Shown: positions 24,259 to 36,170, counted from the first letter of the stretch. The stretch is 64,000 nt of DNA from Dermanyssus gallinae (GCA_003439945.1 QVRM01001387.1:310001-374000); one strand, 5' to 3'. The notes: generated by a model not told the origin, from the letters alone. Numbers and translations are program-made.

Positions 24259-26594
24259 TCTTCCACCTCTTGTGGTACGATAGGACAGACCTCTTCCCAC
24301 CTCTGGCACACGGTATAGTGAGTCCTGGCACAATTGTCTTAGTTGCCTATCGTCATACAACTGAAAGCGGGAGCACTGTATCGATTCCGTGACCAATGTC
24401 TGTCAGAAACGAGTCGACTCCGCAGCAGCAGCAGCAGCAGCAACAACATTAAGTTCGGCAGCGCGACAACAACAGTATTAGCAGTGACAGCATTAACAAA
24501 AAATAACGGCAGGCTTCACAGCGAGGCCGTCCACCTCAAGATGAATGTTGTGACAGGCAGAGTTGCCTGGCAAGCACTAAAATGCCGACAGTCAGTACCA
24601 GCCTCACTCAACAAAATTAATAACCACAATAAACGACAACGAAAACGTTTCTGGCAGCAACAATAGCTGCAGCAGCGGCAGCAGCAGCAGCAGAGGCAAG
24701 AGCCACACAGCAACAACAACAACAAAAACACCCTGAAGATCGCCAATCGAGAAGAAATCATCATGCTGCCCGGCTGTCAATCGCTGTGTCAAGCGCACCT
24801 GCACCTGTCCTGGATAGGAAAAAGCTCTACGGCTGGTCATGCCGGTGAATAATAATCAGCAAACCAATAAGTGAGTCAGTTTAACCAGTGGCGATTAAGC
24901 GATGGAAATGCGTCGAACCTCTACGACTACTACTACTATGACTACTACTGCTACTACTACTACTACTTACAACGAGACTCGGGAATACCACCTAACAGAG
25001 GTAATTCAACCATGCGTAGCATCCACTCCTTTTTCTCCTTCATCTTCTTACGAAGTTCACCGCGTTTTTTTGTTGTTGTTTGTTGGTGGTGGTGGTGGTG
25101 CTCTGGATCGTAGCCGTAACGTTGATGACCAACGCCAAGAAGTCAGCGCGTAGGCAAGTGGTAGATGATGAGCAGCGTAGTGAGCAGCGTTTCGGAGCGC
25201 AGCATGGCGTCATGTCTGTCTGACGGCAGTGCAGTACGCCAGACCTACCTGTCGCTCTAGAGCCGCTCTAGAGCCATGACGTCTCGCTTTTTCTTATTTT
25301 TTTCTTCTTCGCCTTCATCGTTTTTTCTTTCTCTGTGTTTTTTCTCCGTTTTTTTTCTTTGCATTCTTCTTCTTCTTCTTCTGAGTAAGCTACTAAGAAA
25401 CGAAAGACGCCGAGGCACGAGAGGGCGGACGGGAGACGCGGTCATGACGCGGTGATGAGGAGAGTGATGAGCGAAACGACAGCGATGGTGATGCGTTCGT
25501 TAGGTGGTTTTGTTCGCGTGCTGCGTCTTCGACTTCAGCCGGGCGCACGCACGCACAGACGCACGGAACGCACGCTCTGCTACCGCCTTCACTCGACGCG
25601 TTGATGGCATCAAACAATCATGAGCGACGACTCAGAGACACACGGACGGACAGACAGAGAGATAGATGCCTTAAGCTGCAGTAGCAGCAGCGGCAGTCGA
25701 CGACAACGACGACGACGACGACGACAACGACAACAAAAGCAGAAGACCACGACGTCAACGCAGAAAATGGTGCAGAAAAGAAAGGCGGTAGCGATGATGA
25801 TGTTGATGTTGTTGTTGCTGCTGCTGCTGCTGTTGTTGTTGTTACTACGACGACGGCTTCGACAGGCGTCGTCGTCGTCGTGTAGCAGAAGATGCACAAA
25901 TGTCAATCGGTGAAAGCCATCACGGCCAGCAAAAAGGCAACGTCCGATGGATGGACGGACGCCGGGGCGGCCGGTCGCCACCGGCCAAACTCTTCACGGG
26001 CTGATGGCCAGAAAAGATGAACGACCTACGAAGTGGACAGCAGACGGACAGACGAACAGAAAACGACGATGGCCCACGAAGTCGTCGACGAATCGTCTCG
26101 AACACAATAGAAGAACGGGGGAAGGGGGGGGGGGCGACAGAAAAGAGGCGACCACGACGACGACGACGACGATGAAGAAGATGAGGTCGGTCATAGTCAC
26201 CCAAAAATGTACCTCTCTGACACAGAGAAATGTACCTCTCTACAGACAGACCGATCGACGGACAGGTAGACAGATATAAACAGCACAGACAGACAAATGC
26301 ATGCATCTGTGCGTTGCGTTGCGTATTCGACGTAGACGCCAGCGTCTGACCGGCGGCACTGGCTCTGACACAGACCGATAGTTGGATAGGGTTGGATAGC
26401 GGTGGATGTATGTATGCATAGATCGACGAAACGACGAATAACGTCCGCTCTACATGTAATGACCGCCACAAGACGCTCGGCGCTGGTCTGACCCATCATC
26501 ATTCAGCATGCACGGCATGTACGCGCGACCCTTACACAGTTAGACGGACAATGCTGATTTCGAGGTAATTGGCCCTATATTGGCCAATTCCGAG
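24259..26594. other. Simple-repeat and CpG-rich DNA, no gene recognised
   Basis: CAG/GCA runs 24420-24450 and 24660-24720, CTA run 24920-24970, GGT run 25085-25100, T/CTT tracts 25290-25385, CGA runs 25700-25735 and 26150-26175. Frames up to 183 codons (25920-26471 minus) pass through these tracts and have no family signature; opposite-strand frames are equally long. Confidence 0.45.
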
Positions 26595-26720
26595 CCTGAG
26601 GGGGCCGGCGAGAAATCCGAAGGGGTTTAGTGGGTGAATGCGAGTCCGTTCCACACTAGTCGTCATGTGCGTGCTGCCGGCACCGAATGTGCATCATGCA
26701 TTCGCGAAAACTCCCATATC
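26595..26720 (-). repeat. Dispersed repeat family D, partial copy
   Basis: On the minus strand it reads GGGAGTTTTCGCGAATGC, ATGATGCACATT, GACTAGTGTGGA and CACCCACTAAACCCC in order. These are the landmarks shared with copies at 35.8, 36.4, 37.2, 40.9, 44.4, 51.2 and 59.6 kb. It is the only copy in the left half of the window. Class unknown. Confidence 0.7.
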
Positions 26721-29700
26721 AAGAGAACAAAACCACAAAAAAAAGAACGACCGATACTTCAATAGGTATCTGTTGATGCAGTGACGCCGCGCGTTACCAT
26801 GGGCGTAACTCGATGATCGGCAGCGGCAGTCCCTGCGAGAATAATTTCATCCCGTAAAATGCAATCCCGGAAAGACTAGCATCATGCCGACTCAATGTCT
26901 CAACGGATACTGTGCATGTGAGCAGAGTTACATATACATATATATGCGATAGAGTGAGTGGTCTTCACGTAGATGTCCGTATAGGTAGTGTTGTTTATGC
27001 CGAATGTAGAGGAATAAGATCATCTTTTTATCGAAAGTTGCCCCGTTATGGCATCGACCGAGACTACTTTCCTCGAAAAACTTTCTGCTCTTTCCCGAGG
27101 GTAGAAATCTTCGCGATATGCACATGCGCCTTGAGACCATTAAGTTGGAGTGGAACGCTATCAGGAGACGTATGATTATGACGATTCCGACGTTAGCGCA
27201 TACGGATCGAACAACACTGCATTTGATCTTACCTTTGACGCGTTGTCCTCCGCTTTCGTCCACAGATGAAACGAAAGATCACGAGGTGAGAGGTTTTGAC
27301 GAGGAGAAGATTAGGTGGTCGATGAACGAAGTCAATGACAACAAAAACACAAAACAATGTACAGTGATATCCTTCAGCGTGAGCGAAAGGGACAACTCTA
27401 GCATGTCGCGCCCAGTCTGTTTCGTGTATTCACGTATTCCGTAGGCGAACGCGATTCAGCAACGCACGTATCCCGGCAGAAACACTGGGCGACGTATTCC
27501 GACCAGATTTTACCAGGTAGGTAAATAAGCAGGTAGCCAGCAAGCCAGCCAGCCAGCGATCAATCGATGGGTTGATGTCTTTGCTCCAAAGTGACTGTCG
27601 TCTCTAAACCTACCAGCAACGCACACACCTATATCCGAGATGCACTCCACAGACACACACACATGCATACATATGCATCGAGGCCCGACACGAACACTTA
27701 CACAGAACACAGAAGAAATGAGGTAGATACTGGTGGTGCTCTAACGAGCAAACAACAATAGCTCTAATTTCCTCTCTACTACAGAATCGAATGGGCTCTG
27801 TTGCTCCGCTTCTGATTGCTTCTCGTCGTCCTCTGTTTCCGGTTCGAAATATCCTTCCGTTGCAACTGTAATTGTCGCAATCGACGACTGTATGACCAAT
27901 GCACACACCACAACATTCGCATTATCCACAAGCTTCAAGCCACTCGGCTTAAAAACACTGCTCGACCTCGAATTGGCTTCGAGCGACGTTGATGATCATA
28001 ACTATTGACTACTTCGGTCGAATTCGTTCGGCCTGCACGTTGGGAGCGACGTTTTAGAACGATGACATCGGAAATGGGCCTCATTTCAGAACGGCCATAT
28101 CAGAGATTGGCCTCGGCGTTTCAGAACGACGACCACATTAAAGCTGCACCTCTGCTCTGGCCTGGAGAGCGTCGGAGAGACACTTCATCTCTGGAGAACT
28201 TCATCTTCAGAAGCAGAGGCGAGCACACACACATACATAGAGGCACATAGACAACAACAATAATGCGACGAATACCATTGTGGATCAAGACGATGATGGT
28301 AAACGATCGTCTTTAGAGTCGCAACGCAGACGGTGAAACACCGCTTCTCTGGTGCGCTCTCAGGTTGCGGTGCCTCCACCGACTTTATTGCTGTAGTAGG
28401 TTGGGTTAGTTGCCCGCTGCTCGAGTCCGAGGACTGAGGATGGTCGTTATTCCTCTCTCTCTCTCCCTCGCCGTTTCTTTCGATTTCTTTCTCACACAAC
28501 CACGCTCTCTCTCTCTCTCTCGGTCTTGGTCACTGGTCCGGCTGGGGCTAGCCGTGTACAGCCAAAGAGAAGAGAGGTTCTTCTTGTGTTAGATGATCAC
28601 TACTGCCTTTGAGTGAAACACGCACAGATAGATAGCTGTACTGCCGCCCGCCAGCAAGGCAAACGGCCATAGACGACCACTCAAACACAACCAAACACCC
28701 ACCCACCCGCAACCAGCGAGCGTTGTTCTTGTTGTTGCTGGTCGAACCACGTCCGTTCGTCCGTCCTTCCTTCACTTAGTCAGACCGACTCTCAGTCGCT
28801 CAGTCACTCGTCCCTTGGTCGCTTCGTGAGCTACTGCCGTGGTTGGTGCCGTGGTCGGCATCGGCCCGCGGTGACGGCGGTAGCGGCAGCGGCAGCAGCA
28901 GCGGCAGCTCGATGATGACCTACCGGACCTGCCGGGAGAGGGCGACACCAGCAGAGGAAAGGAGGACATGATGATGATTATGATGCTGATGGTGATGATG
29001 ACGATGACGCCGGCGCCGGCGACGCTGACGACCAAAACCAGCCAGCGAACCAGCACCACCAGAGAAACAGCAACCGACGTAGCAAAGTCGCGGCGCGGCC
29101 GCTGCGCCGGCTGCAGCGGCTCATTGGGGCGAGTGGCGCGAACCGAACAAAATCAGCCAGACAGACGGATGAACGCACGCTTGCTCGCAGCGACACCACA
29201 CAGCACAATGCGAATGGGTGAGATAAATAGAGATAGAGATAGAGAGAGCGTGGCGCCGGCGACTGTGTCTACGATACGAAGCAAGAAGGGGAGAAGTACG
29301 ATGATGAAGAAGAAGAAGAAGTCGATGACGACGAGCATCAACAACAACAGCAACAACAATAAGGAGAGGGAAAGTACAACAACAACACAGAAGAAGAAAC
29401 GAAGCTCAGAAGCAGCAAGAGAAGCACTTGCAAAAACACCAGCATCGCCACCGCTCGGATGACAACAATCCGACAACAACAACAACAACAATAACGAGGG
29501 GAAAATTGGGGTGGTTGTGTCGTTGCTATTGGTGTTGCTGTTGTTGATACTGTCGGTACTGTTGTTGTTGTCGTCGTTGTTGTTGTTGTTGTTGTTGGTA
29601 GTGAACTGCAGTTGTTGTTGTTGGTGGTGGTGAACTGCAGTTGTTTTTATTGTGGCTGAATTTTATTGGAGTTGCTGTTGTTGCTGCTGCTGCTGCTGCC

Positions 29701-30011
29701 GCTGTTGTGGTTGCTGTCATTGTTTTTGTTGTTGTTGCTGTTGTTCGTATATTAAACGTAAATTTATTTGCTGTTGTTTAGGTCTTGCCCCCCTGGAAAA
29801 ATGGCTCCCAGGCTAACACAGTCGTGGCAAATGTAAATGCTGCCAGAATCTTTTCGCGCTACGTTTTTCAGTCGAAGAAGTGTCGTAGGCACGCGTTTAC
29901 GGTTCCTAATTTCTAGTCAAATTAGTAGCGTCACAATAGTAGTGCTAGATAAAGACGTTGTCGTCGTCGTCGTCGTCGTTTGCCACTCACTTTCAAGCGC
30001 CCTAAATGCAG

Positions 30012-30012
<1 letters not shown>
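26721..30012. other. Unique and simple-repeat DNA, no gene recognised
   Basis: CT runs near 28457-28475 and 28504-28522, a GAT-rich stretch 28965-29010, AAG/GAT 29300-29325, CAA runs 29340-29490, and a GTT tract 29530-29640 that contains two copies of GTGAACTGCAGTTGTT about 46 bases apart. The 164-codon frame at 28968-29462 is repeat-driven. Confidence 0.45.

Positions 30013-30091
<79 letters not shown>
30013..30091. repeat. (TA)n microsatellite
   Basis: About 79 bases of pure TA, flanked on both sides by TGCA-containing GCAGC/GCTGC motifs (ATGCAGCTATA ... TATGCATGGCTGCAG), a weak inverted flank. Confidence 0.98.
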
Positions 30092-30094
<3 letters not shown>

Positions 30095-30509
30095 TGGCTG
30101 CAGTTGCCTGACAAGAGCGTTCAAGAAGTGTTTTTTTTCTCAGCCGGTGTTTCAGTAACAGCAGCAAGCAATAGCCCCCAACAGCAGCAGCGGCACCAGC
30201 TTCTGACCTTAAATGAAACAGCTGTGCTGTCCTCGTGGTATTCAGCTGAAAATTGCGCGTGAAACGTTACGTCGAGAAGGGGCGAACACAACGACGACGC
30301 GACCCCCATGAGACAATGGCTCATGTAAATACATCGGGAACCCGAACTAAGGGGAGGGAGAACACAGACACAATACAAAGTGAGAATCGTAGTAGCGGTA
30401 ACAATAGCACAGTACGCAATAGCGAAGCGGGGGTAGAGGGCCAAGCAAAGCACGTGTCTCTGCGCCAGGGGTGTGCGGATCAACGTGCCGCTGCTGACAA
30501 AGGTAGCGC
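30092..30509. other. Unique DNA, no gene recognised
   Basis: Short T8 run and CAG-rich motif near 30183-30195; otherwise featureless. Confidence 0.4.
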
Positions 30510-30686
30510 CTAATCCCTTATATGTATTGCATTCAGGAGGACTGGGTTCGAGACCCAGACCGGCCACTTTTAAATTGGTTTGCATGGTTTCCAATTTACA
30601 AGACAAGGTAAATGCCGAAGTGGATTAAAAATTAGCCATGACATGAAAAAACCCGTACACGGGCATTAGCCTTACGGAAAAAAAAT
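30510..30686 (+). mobile_element. tRNA-derived SINE, family B, 5' degenerate
   Basis: Contains a B box GGGTTCGAGACCC at 30544-30556 followed by a body with CCGGCCACTTTTAAATTGG, TTGCATGGTTTCCAATTT, CCGAAGTGGATTAAAAATTAG and CCATGACATGAAAAAACC, ending in an A-rich tail. The same body occurs on the minus strand at 55076-55282 and 63502-63706, where the A box is intact. Here the A box region is not readable. Confidence 0.83.
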
Positions 30687-30796
30687 GTATAGCTCCTAAG
30701 AAATACTACACTATTTCTTTGGTTTGCTGCACTTTACAGATTTCAGTACTTGTAGTACTGACAGCAGTAACTGGTCGTCCTAGCAGTAGTCCTGTC

Positions 30797-30985
30797 GAAC
30801 CCCCCGGTGTTGGCGCGATGGGTGCATTCGCGTGCGCCTTGCGACCGGAGAAGACACATGGGTGCACGGGTTCGATCCCCACCGTTGCTCATTTGTATTG
30901 TTATTGGGGTCCGTCTTATGCGAAGCATTGCGAGAGCGGCTCCGTGGACGTTACGTGGTGGCTGAGAGTTGGCCCGAAAAAATTA
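30797..30985 (+). mobile_element. tRNA-derived SINE, family A
   Basis: Head with GTTGGCGCGATGGGTGC and B box GGGTTCGATCCCCACCG, then GAAGCATTGCGAGAGC, GGCTGAGAGTTGGCCCGAAAA. It lies about 110 bp after the family B SINE in the same orientation. Confidence 0.85.
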
Positions 30986-31659
30986 CATTTATTAGTGGTT
31001 AAGTCCTACAGTGGCCCAGCCTGATTGAGTGAGGAAATAGTACGGAGAAAGTAGGAACCACAGCAGAAGGCGAAAGCAGACGCTCAAGGAGTGGCAAGAA
31101 AAGTGGAGCAGGACGGATACAGACGCGCCAGAAGCGTGGACCCGCCAGATGATCCCAGATTTTTTTCTGAACAAGTGCATTTTTATTGATATCATAGATG
31201 TTTTTCTTTGACTTAGTTTTTCCGCACGGCTAATGGCCGTGTACGGCTTTGCTCTGATACATACAAGCATCATCTTGAATCTAGTAAAGGGGTTTACCAA
31301 AGAGCACAGAAGCATCACCTATTACCTGACACAAAGCACGGGTGCTTCTACGCCTATGCCTGCGCTCGAAAGGGAAAGCTCCGGATTCGATATGTATCTT
31401 TGTGCGAGATTGGTGAGGATTCGTACTATCTTGCTCTACCCAGTAGTAGGTACAGGGTAAAATCTCGGCGGCAAAAGCTATCGGCGTGAGTGTGCGAATC
31501 AATATCTATGTATCGTATAGCAAGTGTTGTATGACACACGGTGCGTTAAGTATACAAAAGTTGGCTTATGACATGGCAACCCTGTTTGTTTAGCTGACAG
31601 CGTATGGAAACGATCGTTACCCTCACAATTGTTATATATGGCATAATACACATATTGTT
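30986..31659. other. Unique DNA, no gene recognised
   Basis: No repeat or coding signature that I can support. Confidence 0.4.
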
Positions 31660-31972
31660 ATATATAGCTAAAAACCCTGGAATCCTTCAAAGAAAATTAC
31701 AGGAGACAAGTCATGGGTATATGGTTACGACATCGAGATCAAGTCCAATTCCCTCAAAGGTTAATAAGAAATACTACCGCAAAATTTTAAGAAGATTTCG
31801 CAAGAACGTCCAACGCAAGCTCTGGACAAACAACTCAGGGATCCATCACGACAACCCACCGGCGTACAAATCGTTACTAATTTCACGTTATTTGAAAAAA
31901 AATGTAATTTGTATATTTCCGTAACCTCCCTATTTGCCGGACATGACAGGCTATAAATAGGTGATTATGAAA
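31660..31972 (+). pseudogene. Internally deleted mariner transposase relic
   Basis: Reads TGDKSWVYGYDIEIKSNS at 31701-31754 (the first-aspartate block TGDESWVYGYD of mariner), then jumps straight to VNKKYYRKILRRFRKNVQ and HHDNPPAYKSLLISRYL, the second-aspartate block. About 45 residues that should lie between are absent, and the copy at 34695-35125 lacks the same residues. After PPYLPD the third-aspartate block and most of the C-terminus are also lost; the copy ends at GYK*VIMK and then a TA tract. One stop follows LKG. It is a non-functional, non-autonomous type copy. Confidence 0.75.
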
Positions 31973-31976
31973 TGTA

Positions 31977-32001
31977 TATATATATATATATATATATATA
32001 T
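31977..32001. repeat. (TA)n microsatellite
   Basis: Short TA tract immediately after the end of the mariner relic at 31972. Confidence 0.95.
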
Positions 32002-32674
32002 CATAGCAGCAATTCCCAGATAACCGAGGAGAGTAGCATATCACGCTAGTGTTACGCTGCATAAATATTTAGTCTCTCCTAGCTTCAAAACACACATATG
32101 TGACGAACTTCGACGCAAACCAGGACGAACCAAGTCACTATTGGAGTGGCCGGTCTCGTTTTGGAATTGCATTTCTATTTCGAGCAACGTTAAGCACACT
32201 TGGCCCAGCACTACGAAGTTGATCTACATAGAATGGCCGCTTTATGAATGCTGCGGTTTGCGGCGTTCTTGTCGCTGTGGCCGCTAACATGGCTACCACG
32301 TCTGCTCTTTCGCAGAACTCTCTGAGACGAGCGGTACGACTGATGAAACTGTCCAATAAGAACAAACACCACTAACTAACGTGTAGCGTCTACTCTAGTC
32401 ATAACGTTCGGTGCATATTCTCGGACTTTGACGTTCGTATGTAGATTGCGGTTGGCTGCACTGTGAAAGTGTCATACTGCATTGCGAGATCAACCACGCG
32501 ATGCAGGCGGTCAAATGCAGGATCGCTCTTTTGTGTGAACGAATTGCTTCGTCGCTTTAACGCATCATGTTGTTCCATGCGGGAAATCTCACGTACTTAT
32601 GAGTAATTTAAAAAATAATAAACATACAAACGCTGTAGACGCGCGTTTACAGCCACCCCTATAAGCACGCACCA

Positions 32675-32748
<74 letters not shown>

Positions 32749-33070
32749 CACCATTCTTTGTTAAACATGATTTGAATCAGAGGCGCTCGCCGTCCAGTAT
32801 GCCATACAGCATGCTGTTGGCTTCACATCATATATGTATATTCGCATCATTCACCAACGGAAGGTGCACAAACGAACAAAAGAGCTTAGGAAGAAGCTCT
32901 TTAAGGCCACAGCGGACCGAAGATTTACGGCGTTCTTGCGACAGAGGGTGTCGATGGAACACGATAGCAAAAATAGTCCAAACAATATTGTAAACATTAT
33001 ATAACTAATGTATGTGTAACTGTGATACCTGTATATATTAATAATAGGCCCCTGTGCCCTTGTTAATATA
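32002..33070. other. Unique DNA with one TA array
   Basis: Featureless except for the 62-bp TA array at 32682-32744 listed separately. Confidence 0.45.
32682..32744. repeat. (TA)n microsatellite
   Basis: Pure TA of about 63 bases. Confidence 0.97.
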
Positions 33071-33607
33071 CAGGGTGTTGCAGGAATATTTGAAGCCCGA
33101 TATACAGAATTGTAGAGCTCGTTAAAGCAAATATTTTTCCAATGGAACATGGTCTCTGAGAAGTCTTGTTTCGGAGTGAGAGTGAAATTACTACAATTTG
33201 TGACACTGGTGTTTTTGCCCGACATAGGAGCACACAATGTGCTGTTGCGAGACATGATTCTAAAGTATTTGGCGTGAACGCTAATAAAGAACTTTATTTT
33301 TGGCGAATTCTTTTCTAAGCGACCATGTCGCGTTTTCTGACCGGCCTTGCATATTCTTCAGATGGAGCAGAATTTTATCACAAACACGATGGTGTGCTTA
33401 GTTTCTGTCTAGAAAGACGGGTTGGCTCTCAACAGCACATTTTGTGCTCCTATGTCGGGCAAAAACACTAGTGTCACAAATTGTAGTAATTTCGCTCTCA
33501 CTCCGAAACAAGACTTCTCAGAGACCATGTTCTATTGGAAAAAATATTTGCTTTAACGAGCTCTACAATTCTGTATATCGCGCTTCAAATATTCCTGCAA
33601 CACCCTG
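33071..33607. mobile_element. Foldback MITE with about 183-bp terminal inverted repeats
   Basis: The left arm (33071-33253) begins CAGGGTGTTGCAGGAATATT and is matched in reverse complement by the right arm (33425-33607) at roughly 95% identity. TA dinucleotides flank both ends, consistent with TA target duplication of the Tc1-mariner superfamily. The roughly 170-bp middle is unique and non-coding. Peptide-like frames such as those around 33444-33662 are shadows of the arm. It needs a transposase supplied in trans; the donor is not identified. Confidence 0.88.
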
Positions 33608-33614
33608 TATATAT

Positions 33615-34540
33615 ATATATATTTCTGAAGGCGGATCGAAATATTCTCGTACACATTTATAAGAAAAATAATATTTATTTAATCTTTCAAAAATGTTTTC
33701 TTCCCATTAAAATAGCTCCCGCCCACTGCAATGCACTTGTATCACTTTCTGTGCCACTTTTCGAAATATTTTTAAAAGTTTTTTTTGGGTATATTTTTCT
33801 TTATCTCCTTATTGTCTCGAAGACGTTGTCTCTTAATTTTTTTGCGAACAGGAGAATATCGCAAGGAGCCAGGCCTGTGAATAGAAAGGCTGCGGAATTA
33901 TTGAAATTGAATTTTCCATTAAATAATCTGAACTTAGTGTGTTGTGGTTGTCGTAAAGGAAAATCTAAAAGTTGTTTGCCCAGAGTTCCTCTTGTGTCTG
34001 ATATGCTCGCGTGATCTTTTTAAAGTTTCGCGATAGTATTTCTTATTATCCGTTGAACTAGGGGGCAAAAGTTCATGGAAGTAGATTCTTTTGTAGTAGA
34101 AAAAAAGTCAAAACAATCTTGGTGTGGAGATTCTCTGTAAGAATTTCTCCGATCGACTCTCGCCTCGGAACCACTAAGAGGATTTGGCTTTGATCTCGTT
34201 GTCGTAACAATACACCCATTACCCGTATTCTGAAGTTTCAATTCGGATATATTATAGACAACTCCGACGAGAGTTCATTTGCTGGGAATTTAACATTTTG
34301 GGGGCGAACCTTGCTGCCATTCTTCTGGCGCATAACAGATTGGTCAAAACTGTTCAGTTGATCCGTAAGATATCTCCAATTCCTCAGCTACGTTCCTGAT
34401 AGTAATTCGGAGCTTGTTGAGTACAATGTCTCGACGAACTTTTAAACGTTCGTTTTAGTATTTATTGACATCGTAGGCCTTTGCAAACACGGCTCATCAT
34501 CGGTCTCTTCACGATCTCCTGTCTGCGAAATCGACGGTAC
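33615..34540 (-). pseudogene. Mariner transposase relic without the shared deletion
   Basis: On the minus strand, across frames, blocks appear in mariner order. FRRQEIVKRP-like linker and DDEPCLQRPTMSINT lie near 34450-34530. LRITIRNVAEELEISYGS follows near 34370-34430 (family NRRITIREVAEELGISYGS). Then come WVYCYDNEIKAKSS near 34180-34215 (first-aspartate block), FHELLPP, DNKKYYRETLKR near 34020-34060, and near the end GGSYFNGKKTF (family GxYFEGDxIDF). Several stops and frame shifts are present. Unlike the two plus-strand relics nearby, it keeps the segment between the first-aspartate block and NKKYY, so it represents the parental structure. It abuts the MITE at 33607. Confidence 0.72.
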
Positions 34541-34694
34541 ATACACAGTGTTTCCTGACACTGCTGATCACCATAAGTATTTTGTAACATTTCCGCCCCT
34601 TTACAATTTATATTTGGTTTTTAACACAAAACTTGACACAGATTCGTTGTTTCCCATTTTCGGTTTCTCAAAAGTTGCCGAAGCTCGTTTTCGT

Positions 34695-35125
34695 CGCAGA
34701 AAATTACAGGAGACAAGTAATGGGTATATGATTACGGCATCGAGACCAAGCCCAATTCTCCTTGAGTTCAATAAGAAATACTACCGCAAAATTTTAAGAA
34801 GAATTTGCGAGAACGTCCAACGCAAGAGATCTGAGCTCTGGGAAAAACAACTCTGGGATCCATGACAACAACCCACCGGCGTACAAATCGTTACTGATTT
34901 CGGGTTATTTGAGGAAAAATTCAATTTCTATATTTCCGTAACCTTCCTATTTGCCGGACGTAGCTCTGTACGACCTCTCCATGTTCCCGTGGATGAAAAA
35001 ACATTTGTAGAAGCAAAGTTTCGAGGCTACAAAAGGGTGATTAAGAAATTTTCGGAAGAGCAATTTAACTTGGTTCCGAAAGACGCGTCTAAAATACGTT
35101 TTCGCGAGTGGCAAAGAATGTAGTT
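34695..35125 (+). pseudogene. Internally deleted mariner transposase relic, second copy
   Basis: Starts at KITGDK*WVYDYGIETKPNS (first-aspartate block with a stop at the W neighbour) and passes directly to FNKKYYRKILRRICENVQRK, lacking the same roughly 45 residues as the copy at 31660. Then SELWEKQLWDP, and in other frames the CDFF-like third block and a good C-terminal part, DEKTFVEAKFRGYKRVIKKF and FREWQRM. Nucleotide identity with 31690-31945 is high over the shared part. It is broken by stops and at least two frameshifts. Confidence 0.75.
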
Positions 35126-35756
35126 CAAACGCATTGCAGCGAGCGGGAGCTATTTTGTTTTATTATTAACACCCAAACTGGGTAAATGTGTTTATATTAC
35201 ATCAAAATGTTTTGAGACACCATCAATCTAGCGATTTGCTAGTTCTGCTATAGACCTAACCGCCGGGCATACCGCGGCGTGGTATCGATCACATTTGCAC
35301 ATTCCTCCTGTGGTTCATGAAAACCCTCCACGTTGCACAGAACGTGATGAGATCCGTGAGCTGCAAAGGCCGTAGTTAAATGTCGATCTTTTACCCCGCT
35401 ACCCCGCCATTCAGTGCTCGTCATTGCTGCTGTTCCATAAATACCAATGTCCACCTCACTCTTCCGTCAGCAGCAGGCCACCCTCCAAGACGTAAACAAT
35501 TATATTTCTGCATGTATTCGAAAGCGCAAAAACCCTCTTTAGAAAGAAAATAATTTCATTTTCCTTTGTTTGTAATAGCTCAAACCATAAAAACCTCCTA
35601 AGAAAGGCCACGTCGATGTGGTATGTATCGCGCTGGAATCGATATATTTATGTACATATGCATATGCCCTTCGGATCAAATGTAGACCTCGTCTTTATAT
35701 AATTCTGAAAAGCTTGACCCCAACAAGAGGATCCTTCTTTTTATTTTAAACCCATA
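35126..35756. other. Unique DNA, unassigned minus-strand frame
   Basis: A 68-codon minus frame at 35248-35454 contains HHVLCNVEGFHE, a loose Cys/His arrangement, but no family could be named. Otherwise featureless. Confidence 0.35.
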
Positions 35757-36090
35757 TTTGGGAAGTTTCGAGAATGCGAACGCACATACGTTACGAGCAG
35801 CTAGCGTGACTAGTGTGGGACTCACAAACCCACTCAAACCGTATTCCTCCCCACCCTCGGTATTACTTTGGCATTACTTCGAAACCACGGGAAAAACGTC
35901 TCCACGCCGTCCGCCGTCAACGTTTTCTCCGCTCTCGCCCTCCTTCCGCACCATCATGTTGTTAGTTCGAAGAAGCGAGAGCAATACCGAGGTTAACCGG
36001 CCTGAGTGGGTGCGTCGAGACCCCGAGAGCCCCGCTGCTTCCCCTGGGCACCTCGTCTCGTCGACTAAAGTGAATCCTACTTGAATGCTC
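35757..36090 (+). repeat. Dispersed repeat family D
   Basis: Begins TGGGAAGTTTCGAGAATGC and continues with GACTAGTGTGGGACTCACAAACCCACT and TCCTCCCC, split here as TAGTGTGGGACTCACAAACC and CATTACTTCGAAACCACGGG. Aligns with 37188-37450 over most of its length and with 44370-44640 in the left and middle parts. No pol III boxes and no coding motif found. Confidence 0.72.
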
Positions 36091-36170
36091 TCGGTTTCCA
36101 TCGACGGTCCTCTGTCGGGATATGTTCACAGAATTCTATAACTGCTTAAATGAAGCTCTATGATGCGTGT

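Noticed and set aside
25610..26471. Overlapping minus-strand frames of 123 and 183 codons
   Set aside because: CpG- and CGA-rich DNA is stop-poor; opposite-strand frames are similarly long, no family motif and no initiation or splice evidence.
28968..29462. 164-codon plus-strand frame
   Set aside because: Driven by GAT, AAG and CAA repeats (MMMIMM, KKKKK, NNNSNNN); no domain.
35248..35454. Cys/His-containing 68-codon minus frame resembling a zinc knuckle
   Set aside because: Spacing does not fit CCHC or other named motifs; single occurrence.
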